DNA of 64,000 nt from Calliopum simillimum (Eukaryota > Arthropoda > Insecta > Diptera > Lauxaniidae): positions 24,305,187 through 24,369,186 of the forward strand of contig OX638368.1 of NCBI GenBank assembly GCA_951812925.1. The letters are read 5' to 3'. Under the pieces are notes generated by a model. It ran no database searches, was not told the DNA's origin, and worked only from the letters and a program-made list of their open reading frames with translations. The position numbers were made by a program, and so were the translations under genes. Below are positions 45,101 to 53,545 of the stretch, piece after piece. How positions within the stretch are numbered: position 1 is the first letter of the stretch; each line of letters begins with the position of its first letter.

Positions 45101-47725
45101 ATGGTTGCCAGATGGTTTTTTTCGAAAATTTATTTGAAATCTTAGTTTCTTTTAACCATTATACCATTATAATTATACACTAAAAATAATTGTTTAAATC
45201 GTTAAACCGAAATTTGGTTTAAGCAGAACTTACCAAAAACAAAACCGGATGGCAACCCTGAAAATTTTTTCAGAAAAGTTTATCTGAGCGTTTTTGAAAC
45301 CAAAACTTCAATTTAATCAAAAAAACTAAAAATCATATAAGATTTTCGAAAATAACCAGGTGGCAACCCTAAAAATTTTTTTTGGTTTATTTAAGTGTCT
45401 CAAGGCTAAATTTAAATTTTTCTTAAATACATAAATTGTTTAGGAAAAACTAACAAAAAACAACCGAGTGGCAACACCGAAAGTTTTGTACGATTTTAAA
45501 AACTTTTATCTGAGCGTTTCTGAAACCAAAAATTTTGATTTAGTAAAAAAAAGTAAGAAATTTATAAGATTTTCGAAAATAGCCAGGTTGCAGCCCTAAA
45601 GATTTATACTGGATTTTTGAAAAGTTTATTTAAGTGTTTTAAGACTTAATTTGAATTTTTTTTTTTAAATAAATGGTTTAAGCTAAGCTAAAAAAAAACA
45701 GGTGGAGAATTACTATGCGGAGAATGACTTAACGGAGAATGACAAAATGTTGCAAGAGCACAGCACACAATGAAAATCGCAATTATTTAAAAAAAAAGAA
45801 GTTGAAACTGATGAATAACCTCTCTAATTGTTTATTGATTTAGTTATATAAAAATAAAAGAATAGGTATAGTAATATAAAAAACCAACACGGAGAATGAC
45901 ATTTGCGTTCTTCACAAAATTTTTAAACTTTTTTTTTTTGAAAAAAACGCACTAAAAATCACTATCGAAAAACCAAAACTGATTGAGCTGAAAATGCACT
46001 GAATCCCCTCTTTCTCTTTACTGTCAGCTTTCTTTTTACGCAATATTTAAAAAATTTACAGTTGAGGAGTGATTTTTCAAAAGAGCTTATAAGCAAAACG
46101 AGGCAAAAGTAATGTCATACCCATTATTTGCATAATAATCTAAATATGATTTTGTTAACTAAATTCCACGAAATTAGGTAAACTTTTCGTGAAAACAGAA
46201 CCCAATTTTATTAATTTAAAACAAGTAATATTATGACATTACTTTTGCCTTTGGTTATAAGCCCTTTTGTAAGTTTTTTTTAGAAAATAACGAGATACTC
46301 GAAATGGACAAATTAACCGCACTAAAAAGCAGACAACAGGGAGAATGACTTTTTAACACTTTATGTTATAATTTCATAGTAAAATATAAAGAAGTATTTT
46401 TTTCCAAGCTGTATTAAATAGTTGAAATATCAAATTTTAAATTTAAATATGGTTTTGAGCCAGGGACATTGAATGGTTCATTTTTACCAAGTATCGAAAA
46501 ACCGATGTATGACAAAAGAACTCAACACTGATTTACGGTTGTTTCGTTATTTAGCTCTAAGTATAGGCGTAACTCACGTGATTTACCATACAAAAATAAA
46601 TCTATTTCTGACGAGATTTATTTTAAAACTATGTATAAATCTCAGCAATTTGGCATTAAATGTCATTAAGAACAAAACTAATGAAAGATAAAAATTATGA
46701 AGGATAGGAAAAACAACTTTAATATTTCCGCTTATAAAATTTACTGTCAAAAATAAATCTCTTTCAGTCGATGGAAACGGGAAGGATTTAACGACGAGAT
46801 TTATAATTTTCTTTACATATAAATCTCCGATTGCGCATGAACGCGTGAATACTCTAAATACATATATTATTGATCTGAAAAATTTTTTTTACTAGCTGTC
46901 ATCTTTTGGATTTTCAGGGGCCAATACAAAATTTAGAATTTTTTTTTTTTTTTTCAGTGCAACCATTGCAATATGAACATATTGTGTGTCAATATTTTTA
47001 ACTTACTTCGATCCTTAAGAATGATTTTTTTCGGTGGTTCCTTTTGATAATTCCGCTGTAACCCACTGAGACCAGTATCATTGCCATTCTTATCCTTTTT
47101 AACCATTTCACCAAGAAATGTAATATAACTTATAGCCAACTTTAGGGTATCTACTTTACTGAGACGTTTTTCATAGGGTAACGTTGGTATATGTGATCTC
47201 AAACCTTCGAACGCTTCGTTAATGCTCTGCATGCGTCGGCGTTCACGTAAATTTGCCGCCTGTCGTTGTTGTGCCATCTGGGAAGCGCATTTTAAACGTC
47301 GTGATTTGTGCGGGCGCCTGAAAATATCAAAAAATTATTTGCCCATCGATCTAACAGTTTGTAAAGAACTCGTTAACTAGAAGTTTAAGAAAAATTCAAA
47401 AGGTTGATCAAGATGCTGGGGCGTATCAATTGTTTTACCATTTTTGTATGTATATGACCATATATGACATTTACGTCTCAAGGTGTTTCAGGACGTACAT
47501 ATGTAATTTATTTTTAATACAAAGTGCTACTTACGATTTTTCGTTATTCTCCTGATCACTGTTAAAACCACTGCTATATGCATCATCATCATCATCACTT
47601 TCGGAACTATTATCCTCGCCAAAAAAGAAATCAGAACTGGAAGTTGAACCATTTGTAGCCTGGGAGCCCTCAAAGAAGTGTCTAGCCATAGTTGACTCCA
47701 AATCGAAATTATCCATGGAAAACAT
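35792..47725 (-). CDS. Fer1: Fer1 (48-related 1), PTF1A-family bHLH transcription factor, full gene (join of 3 exons)
   Basis: The coding sequence joins 47725-47535, 47317-47007 and 36186-35792 on the minus strand: 897 nt, 298 residues plus stop, in frame with canonical GTAAGT/CAG sites. Domains: acidic N-terminus with FNFD-like [15 protein letters not shown] and an SESDDDDD run (1-63); class II bHLH at about 82-138 ([12 protein letters not shown] basic region, [33 protein letters not shown]); a C1-like KKIILKDR at 160-167; a C2-like SHSLSW...RTWTPEDPR at 172-200; then His/Gln-rich and Ser-rich low complexity to the end. Family knowledge: PTF1A pairs with an E protein (Daughterless in flies) and recruits RBPJ/Su(H) through C1 and C2, acting in the nucleus on E-box plus TTCCCA-type sites. 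I chose ATG 47725 because the conserved N-terminal block starts there; an in-frame ATG at 47854 would add 43 low-complexity residues. Confidence 0.9.
36838..37728. mobile_element. 891-bp near-palindromic foldback in Fer1 intron 2, ends CAGGGTGTAA
   Basis: CAGGGTGTAAACGATAAGCT at the left is mirrored by CTTCCTTACACCCTG at the right. Arms meet near 37285; mirrored words include TTGGCGGCCATTTTAGTATG and CAATTTTTTGATTTGA. No target duplication is clear (flanks TTATATG and TATAATC). Confidence 0.7.
37729..39090. other. no gene recognised inside Fer1 intron 2
   Basis: A 123-codon plus-strand open frame at 38224-38595 shows no recognisable domain and lies antisense inside the intron; I do not call it. 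Poly-T/poly-G at 38605-38626. Confidence 0.35.
39095..39765 (-). repeat. broken DINE-like remnant around an inverted repeat
   Basis: 39104-39160 (CACTTTGTCCTTCCGTTTGT) is a DINE-like 3' end, and 39706-39760 (AACACGCCTCCCGCCCATAC) a piece of the same element. Between them an inverted repeat with arms about 39409-39514 and 39536-39648 (ACATTACTAGCTACCAACA and mirror; AACACCAACAT) forms a 240-bp hairpin. Confidence 0.5.
39779..40262. repeat. degenerate minisatellite, about 20-bp unit
   Basis: Units resemble GTCGAAAAATRTTGATAAA with many variants, more than twenty in all. Similar, more degenerate sequence is seen at 36241-36480 and 37780-37990 in the same intron. Confidence 0.7.
40263..41530. 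other. no gene recognised; includes one dispersed repeat
   Basis: About 41000-41235 is the inverted partner of 29560-29840. The rest is AT-rich intron sequence. Confidence 0.4.
41531..41760 (+). repeat. direct repeat, uninterrupted partner of 43113-43725
   Basis: Shares AAACTTGAGATCTCAA, CCGTTTTGAAGTCCTTAATA, TTTTCGAACAAAAAAAAAAC and AACAAGTCCTTCT in order. This copy lacks the 389-bp insert present in the partner and so shows the empty site. Confidence 0.65.
41962..42914 (+). mobile_element. DINE-1-like element, copy 6
   Basis: Runs from CTAGTAAGGGTGTTACC to GGGTGTAGGGTATAAAAA. It has about five internal GGAGGTRCCACGCC units and a shortened core (GCCTGCCAGCCAGGAGGTGA). More diverged than copies 3 and 4. 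Confidence 0.68.
43113..43725 (+). repeat. direct repeat, interrupted partner of 41531-41760
   Basis: Same ordered words as the 41531 copy, split by the element at 43159-43547. Confidence 0.6.
43159..43547. mobile_element. 389-bp hAT-type MITE made largely of CCAAGACCAAGACT repeats
   Basis: Flanked by identical octamers GTTAAACC (43151-43158, 43548-43555), an 8-bp target duplication. The right end reads (reverse complement) TAGTGATGAGCAAACTAAGA, similar to hAT ends; the left end TGGCAAAATTAGTCTTGG looks trimmed. The interior is CCAAGACC/GGTCTTGG repeats in both orientations. Confidence 0.7.
43726..45240. other. no gene recognised inside Fer1 intron 2
   Basis: A somewhat less AT-rich patch at 44030-44330 contains a CAACAACAACAACAA run and CATCCATCCATCC. 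A CGCGCATGCGC palindrome lies at 44450-44460. No coding or repeat ends were identified. Confidence 0.3.
45240..45680. repeat. tandem array, 107-120-bp units with GTGGCAACCCT
   Basis: The word (G)TGGCAACCCT or variant recurs at about 45249, 45361, 45468 and 45587, with alternating companions (CTGAGCGTTTYTGAAACCAA; TTTAAGTGTYTYAAGRCT), suggesting a two-unit higher-order repeat. Confidence 0.6.
45703..46349. repeat. repeated CGGAGAATGAC words and a short hairpin
   Basis: CGGAGAATGAC occurs at 45718, 45733 and 45890, with a GGGAGAATGAC at 46339. Between them an inverted repeat GAGGCAAAAGTAATGTCATA (46101-46120) / TATGACATTACTTTTGCCT (46233-46251) forms a hairpin with AGAGCTTATAAGC-like outer arms. 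Confidence 0.5.
47007..47317 (-). CDS. Fer1: Fer1 exon 2 (bHLH domain and C1-like motif)
   Basis: The acceptor TTTTCAG ends at 47318; the first G completes TCG (Ser64). The exon encodes [13 protein letters not shown], the whole bHLH (residues about 82-138) and KKIILKDR. The donor GTAAGT is at 47006, leaving one base (phase 1). The bHLH is nearly identical to the vertebrate PTF1A bHLH (family recall), with the ERRRMQSIN and [14 protein letters not shown] signatures. Confidence 0.93.
47535..47725 (-). CDS. Fer1: Fer1 exon 1 (acidic N-terminus)
   Basis: It encodes 63 residues plus two bases of a Ser codon, beginning [20 protein letters not shown] and rich in Ser/Asp further on. The Asp run is encoded by a short GAT repeat (47579-47597). 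The donor GTAAGT begins at 47534. Intron 1 is 217 bp (47534-47318). Confidence 0.82.
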
Positions 47726-47854
47726 CTTAATGGTGATATTTTCCAGAATCCTTTTGATATTTTTAATCCTTGTATTTTGCGTTATTTTGTCGTTTTGTTT
47801 TGATGACAAAAAAACAGTTGTAAGTATATTATAATCGCATAAACGTTCAGACAC

Positions 47855-48484
47855 GCCTCACGATTTTGCTGTTTACTTTATTTACTTTGTAATGTTATGG
47901 TATATAACTACTCATATTAGGAGTATTTAAATCACTTAACATTTGACGCCTGCTACTTTAATGCCGCACACGTGACCCGCACGTGTTGGCTCAACAAGTG
48001 TACTTTTTTTCGAAAATTTGTTGATTTTGATTTCCAAAAGGAAGGAGTAGATAAAACTATTTAATGTTTTATCAATATCTATCTTGTTATTACACGTTAA
48101 CAATTTTATCTTTTTATTTTGCACCTGTAAAAAATAAAAAAAAAATTGTTAGTTTTACATGTTGGTTCAGCTTTTTATGATTGATATCCTGAAAGCTTGT
48201 AAATATATCATGTATTTTAGTTTATCATAAGATAACAATTGTACATTGAAATAGTTAATAAGTTTTGAAAAAAAAAAAAAAAATATATATTAAAAAGTCA
48301 GTAAAACTATGGAGAAACGTCGGGCAAATAAATATAAAAGTATGGTCGCATGTGGTGAAATAACAACATCTCAAACGATGAAGAAACCAGTTGCCAATAA
48401 AAAATGAGATTAAGATATAGGATACACTCTTTGTAGGCTATACAGCAAAGTAAGCCCTTGAAAGGAATTCATAAAGGCACTAAA
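47855..48484. other. Fer1 upstream region
   Basis: Apart from the E-box/TATA patch at 47899-47985, nothing is recognisable. A poly-A run lies at 48268-48283. Confidence 0.4.
47901..47985 (-). promoter_or_regulatory. candidate Fer1 promoter: paired CACGTG E-boxes and a TATA-like box
   Basis: Two CACGTG palindromes at 47969-47974 and 47980-47985 are spaced 11 bp centre to centre (one helical turn), inside a short GC-richer patch. About 70 bp closer to the gene, GTTATATACC (47899-47908) could act as a TATA element, about 180 bp before the ATG. CACGTG is bound by several bHLH and bHLH-PAS dimers; which one acts here is unknown. Confidence 0.35.
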
Positions 48485-49440
48485 AAGCAAGTGTTTATGC
48501 GAACACGCATAGTCCCTAAAAGTAGTGGTAAGTTCCCCGTAGTTGGCAACGCAACTACATTGATAAATTAAACAATGCCCCACTGCTCATAGCTGTCAAA
48601 TTCTTTTGTTCTTCTCTTTAAATTTTTCATTCGTTTATTAACCACCTTTGAAACAGCATTGGCTGCAAACATTAAGTTAAAAAGTTTTATTCTCATACTG
48701 AATATGGTTTAATTGTGAAATCAATAACTCCATAAAGAGTTCATCATAACATTTGTACACTAAGACAGTATTTGTTTTCTTTCGTGTGGGCGCTACCTAC
48801 TGTGTTTTTTTCCTATTTTATGTCCCGTGGCTAAGCGGTGTCAAAGTCTTTGGGACACCAGCAATCCTCAGTGAATAAGTTTGTACGACGTCCAGGCGAT
48901 TTATGTCAAGCAACGTACCGGCTAGGTTTTAAACTGGAGAGAGGCATACACAGCAATTTCTAATGAGTAGATTTTTATTCAAGGACAAGTGCAAGGTAAC
49001 CTTCGACATTTCTGCCATATATCCCCCAAAAGAAGGATACCCTGGTTTCTGGTTTATAACTCAAGCCAGCGGCCATAACGGCAGGGTAGACCAAAAATCA
49101 CCTGGAAAATGTCATTGCGGAATGAATCCAAGAATGGCGAAAGTCGTGAAGATAGATAAAAATCATCGCAGGGGTTGCTTAGATAGAGACGTCTCGTTCT
49201 GATCACAACAAGAGAATTCTATTACCACACGACCTTAATGCATTAATAATCTTAAATGTGGCTTCTTATCCTACTCGATCAACTCTAGATTATTTATTTA
49301 CCTCGTCACTGCCATACATAATTTTGCCAAATTCAACGGGATCCAAAATTCCAGTGCCTAGTTTTTTGATTATGCATCTCATCGCGACGGGGCAAGTACA
49401 TTATACAAGCTCTGCTTATTATGTAACACTTTGATATAAT
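48485..49440 (+). pseudogene. LINE fragment: 5' repeat plus endonuclease C-terminus
   Basis: 48485-49080 is the partner of 34660-35290. An open frame at 48963-49202 (79 codons, MSRFLFKDKCKVTFDISAIY...) is of unknown type. At about 49255-49435 the plus-strand frame reads NVASYPTRSTLDYLFTSSLP and YIILPNSTGSKIPV, resembling the PTR...TLDLxxT end of LINE AP-type endonucleases. Stops follow. Confidence 0.55.
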
Positions 49441-49619
49441 CAACAGGAGTCATCGACTGCCAGACTTATTTTCTTTAGATGGTATTTGAATCTACACTAT
49501 CTTAAAATTTTTATTTGTTTTTTAATTCAAAACCAACGCTCAGGGAATGACCCCTATAAATTCAAGCTGCGTATTGTTTTGAAGAAAGGAAAAAGTTTAG
49601 AGGGATGGGGGATAGATGG

Positions 49620-52500
49620 AGAAATGTCAGTGTATTTTTTTCTTGAATTTACCGATGTCGTAGCGGAAACATTCACAAGAAGATTGTTCCACAACTTAAA
49701 CGTACTTCTGAAAAACGAACTATCTCGATAGTGTAATGTTCTGCTTGGTACCGTTGAGATGCAAAAAGGATGAGCCAGATTGGATGCCCAAGTGCTACGA
49801 GAGAAAATGCTTACTGAGCATACTATTGTAGTTCACAAATTTCTCTAAAGGACTTCCTAATATAAAACATAGTTCTATAGATGGGTTAAACACCCTACTT
49901 AACGTCGGTTGTTCAAAAAGCCGATACTCGAGACAGTTTTTACGTCCCCTATTAGCCTAATCACACGTTCCTGAACTCGATCTAGTTGCTCCAAAGATGT
50001 TTTTGAAACCACGGTTTAAGTCAAATATAGGTGAAGTAGACACTACGAAAATCAACAGTAGTGAATTATTTCTTACAGCGTTTTCAAGAAGCCTATACAC
50101 TTGGCCGCTTCTTTCAACGCATTGAACATATCGAGCCCTAACCGCAATAGTAGCGTATGCGACAAAAAGCAAATTTTACAGGAGAGAGTTTTTTTAATTT
50201 TTTTTCGAACATGCATGGCGGATTTTTTTAAAACGTTAAATGTAGTCTATATTACACCTCATATAAATAATATACGCGTTTTTAAATTGATTTTGTGTAT
50301 ATTTCACTCATTTATGGCGCATACGACATTTTCGCAGTTAAAATGTGGCGCATACGTTTTTTAAAATTACATGGATTTGCCTTTGAAAAATACATTTATT
50401 ACATTTATTTAACACATAGAAAGAAATTTGTAACAATTTGGATGGTTGAAATTGTACCAACCCACAAAAACGGTCAGATTGACTGTAATATTGTTAATTT
50501 ACAGTACTATTTAGTACAATATTAAAAACTTACAAAATATTACACACACACATGGTTTGAACTTGGTTTTACTCCGATGTATTCCCACTGCAGGTCTTTT
50601 TTTTTGCAAAGTTATTCATAAAGGTCCAAATATACAGAAAAGGTTTTTTTTTTTAAAATCGGTCAACGTTCTCACCGATTTTCCGAGTCGAATTCAGGTT
50701 ACCAAATTTTCTTCACATTGTTTCTGCATTAAACTAAAAAGTTTGACAAAAACTAACTAAAAACTGGGTGTGCAGTAAGTTTTCTGTTTATTTTTAGATT
50801 CAGAAATATTGTTTTTGAAAGTTTTAACTGATCGCGTTAACGAGATATTGTATCCTTAACAACTTTTTTTTGAAATTTTTTTGTTAAAAAAAATGAACTT
50901 TCGCGTTTTCTTAGAAAATTAGCAACGGACGGAAACAAGACAAATCATTTTCAATTTTATTTTTGATGTTGAGTCCGAATCTGGTTTTAGAATTGCTACA
51001 TATATCTAAAATGGTTTAAAAGAAATCCTAGCCTAAATTAAAGTTAAGTTAAAATACATTTTTTTTTTTTTATTCTTTTGAGGTTATATAATAGAACAAG
51101 GCAATCCGTAGCCATAAAACATTGAAAAACACCTTGAAGCTCTATTATTTTACTTCAAAGCCCAGCTTAAATTATATCGATATATTTTTTCTTCTTCGAA
51201 TTATTCTAACCTAAAAAGGTGAAAAAAGGAAAAATCCACGTTTTTTTGATATTTCAGCTTACGATATTTCGAAGACAGAAAAAGATATCGATATAATTCA
51301 AACTGATTTTCAAAGTAAAAGACTGGGGCTTCAAGCTTCATTTTCAATCCTTCGAGCTAACTTTTACGACAAACCCTCTTTACAAAATTTCGCCGAATTA
51401 TCTAAGTTTTCCCGTGAATAATATTTCCACGGACACACAAGCATCCATCCAAACAGACGGACATGGCTATACCGACTTAAAAGGTGATTCTGACGAGGAA
51501 TATATCTACTTTTCCATACCTGCTACGCCTCCTTCTCTGGTTTTTGAGGTGCTTACGTTCTTTTTGCGGTCACCAAAAAACATATGTGGCTCTTACGACA
51601 TAATTGAAAGTGCGATATCTTTGTTAATACACAAAATGCAGTTTTAATATTTGGCATATAGATGTGAATGAGGTTTTAGAACATATTTGCATCAAAAAAA
51701 AAATTTCGAAAAAATGTCGCATACGCTACTGTTGCGGTTAGGGCTCGATATGATCTGTGTACTTCAGGTCCGGTTGAATCGATATGCCCAAATCGTGAAG
51801 AGATGTTGATTCTTATTAAGGAGAAAAGAGAAGTAATGCATTCGTTTGCGAGATAGCAGACTTCATTGGGTCTTTCTAGCAAGATTGTTTTGGGGTCATT
51901 GAGAGTGTGTTTTCATATTAAACCAATATGAATAATAAATATTACTTTCATCTGGGAAGGAATGGATTGGGCTTGAATTCAAAGATAGATGGAAGAGGAA
52001 AGATGAGACATAACTCTGGGAAACTCCTGCGCTAATAGAGAGTTCAATGAAAATGAAACCATTAATAGCAACACAGATCAAACGGCCAATATAGAAGCTT
52101 ATAATGGAACGAACGAAAGAATTACCGACACCGTATTAAAAAAATTTCGATATAAGTGCGCGCTGCCGCACTCGATCGAACATCTTTGAAATATCCAGAG
52201 CGACAACTATGTTTTCGCCAAAAAGGTTTAATTTTCAGTAGATATCAGTAGAATTTTTTCTGCGAAAACCATATTGACGATCGTTAAGCAAATAAGAAAG
52301 CTCATATCATATTGATATGGGTCGGTAATTATTAGGAATGGTAACATCGCTGTTTTTGGGAACTTTCTGGACGTAAGCAAACTTTGAACATGTGTAGGAT
52401 AAGTGAAAAAGATTGCGTAAAGGTCGAGCGTAATCAACAGGGTCAGCATCTTGCCATTATTTCTTGGGTGTTATGCTCCCATACCTGAATTAAATTGTTT
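49620..52500 (-). pseudogene. LINE reverse transcriptase relic, split by a TIR element
   Basis: Minus-strand fragments in order: KVPKNSDVTIPNNYRPIS (about 52375-52320), NDRQYGFRRKNSTD (about 52290-52250), IVVALDISKMFDRVRQRALI (about 52210-52155), FLFHLSLNSSPIHSFPDESN (about 51995-51935; family ADDS reads PDES), LLSRKRMH (about 51860-51835); after the insert, YVQCVERSGQVYRLLENAVR (about 50127-50070), FKNIFGATRSSSGTCD (about 50010-49960) and KLWNNLLVNVSATTS (about 49705-49660). Many stops. The element at 50132-51747 divides it. Confidence 0.7.
50132..51747 (+). mobile_element. 1.6-kb TIR element, copy A (CGAGCCCTAACCGCAA ends)
   Basis: Ends CGAGCCCTAACCGCAATAGT and its mirror ACTGTTGCGGTTAGGGCTCG, inverted for about 35 bp, flanked by ATAT on both sides. 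The interior has further GGCGCATACG words and, at about 51340-51540, a segment closely similar to the DINE-1-like core. Short frames only; no transposase. It has inserted into the LINE relic. Confidence 0.78.
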
Positions 52501-53050
52501 TCGAAGCTAGTGTTCAACACACAGTAGTATTGTGGGCCTGTAAAATAATGGTTAGACAGTCTGTTCTTGGCATTGCTCTTTTATAGATATTCTCTGACCA
52601 CTCTTACTCTAAAAAGTGAACTTTCGTCTAGAAAAAGGAATTGCACTGTCATTTTGGTAGCTTTCAAAGAACATAGCTGCGAGCCCTGTTTTAAAGTATA
52701 GATTATCACTTTTACTTTAAGCATCTTCCTTTGTTTAGATATAACGAACTTTTAATTTATCTAGAATGTGAACGTGACCTTTTAGCTTAAAACGAATTGT
52801 ATCCTGAAACATACAAAAGTTCTAAAGTATCCATAAATACTGACTGTATAGAGTATTACTATGGGCAATGGAATATCTTAAGTCAGAAATGCACAATTCT
52901 GAAAACAACCCTGATAAGGCAATTGCGTTCGAAAAAATTGTCCAGAAGTCCGATTTTAAAATTAAATCCAATATTTATCAAATTTTAAATTAGAGATTTA
53001 CAGCTTCTTTATTATTTTTATTTTAAGAAATTTATTAATTTGTATGGCAC
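52501..53050. other. no gene recognised
   Basis: AT-rich DNA between two transposon relics; no clear repeat. Confidence 0.3.
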
Positions 53051-53545
53051 CTATTCCTATTTGGTCTGGTCAAAAAAAAGTGGAAACCTTATGCTCTCAA
53101 AAGTGGATTTAGTTTTATTTCCAATAATCCCCTAATATATATTGCGAGTTGCTTGCCAAACCAAGAGTTTACGAGGAAATTTTGATAACATTTTTGATTT
53201 AAATTTTCGTCCAACTTCTCCCTTAAATATTCAGTGTAAAATTCTTGACCTAGAAGCTGCGAAAAGTCGACTAAAACGTGCATATCGTAGTTCATAATGC
53301 AGCATTTCTAATTTTCTAGCACAGTCTTTTTGCCTTCGCATTCTTTAAAGCTTTTCTGTGTGGAACTTTTAGAAACTTGAACGTCTTCAGACCAGTCTTT
53401 TTTTTACTTTGCAAACAAAATTCTCGGAACACTCGACTGTCTGCGCCAGTTTTTCGCCCAAAATGTTGAGGTTCTTTCTGCAAAGTAGTGATGATTTTCT
53501 TTTTCTTCTTTTGGTCACCCATGCCCTTGTTTCTTCATGTTTTCA
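53050..53545 (-). pseudogene. Tc1/mariner-type transposase relic
   Basis: Minus-strand frames read MGDQKKKKKIITTLQKEP (53522), SRVFREFCLQSKKKTGLKTF, KFLKVPHRKALKNAKAKRLC, then YARFSRLF and KFPRKLLVWQATRNIY with stops and shifts. The GLKTFK...KRL and KFPRKxLVWQA blocks resemble Tc1/mariner transposases. The assignment is by pattern only. Confidence 0.5.

Larger units (their letters stand above)
36187..47006 (-). other. Fer1 intron 2 (about 10.8 kb), packed with repeats
   Basis: It separates the bHLH exon from the C2 exon. It contains the foldback at 36838-37728, the inverted repeat at 39409-39648, the minisatellite at 39779-40262, the DINE-like copy at 41962-42914, the hAT-type insert at 43159-43547, tandem arrays at 45240-45680 and repeated CGGAGAATGAC words at 45718-46349. 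No further exon is recognisable, and the flanking exons already join in frame. Confidence 0.7.

Noticed and set aside
47726..47854. Upstream in-frame ATG at 47854 as the Fer1 start
   Set aside because: The extra 43 residues are AT-rich and unlike the family; the conserved block begins at ATG 47725.
49957..50364. Overlapping frames on both strands sharing VAYATIAVRAR-like residues
   Set aside because: Produced by the inverted end of the TIR element at 50132 running into the LINE relic; not a gene.
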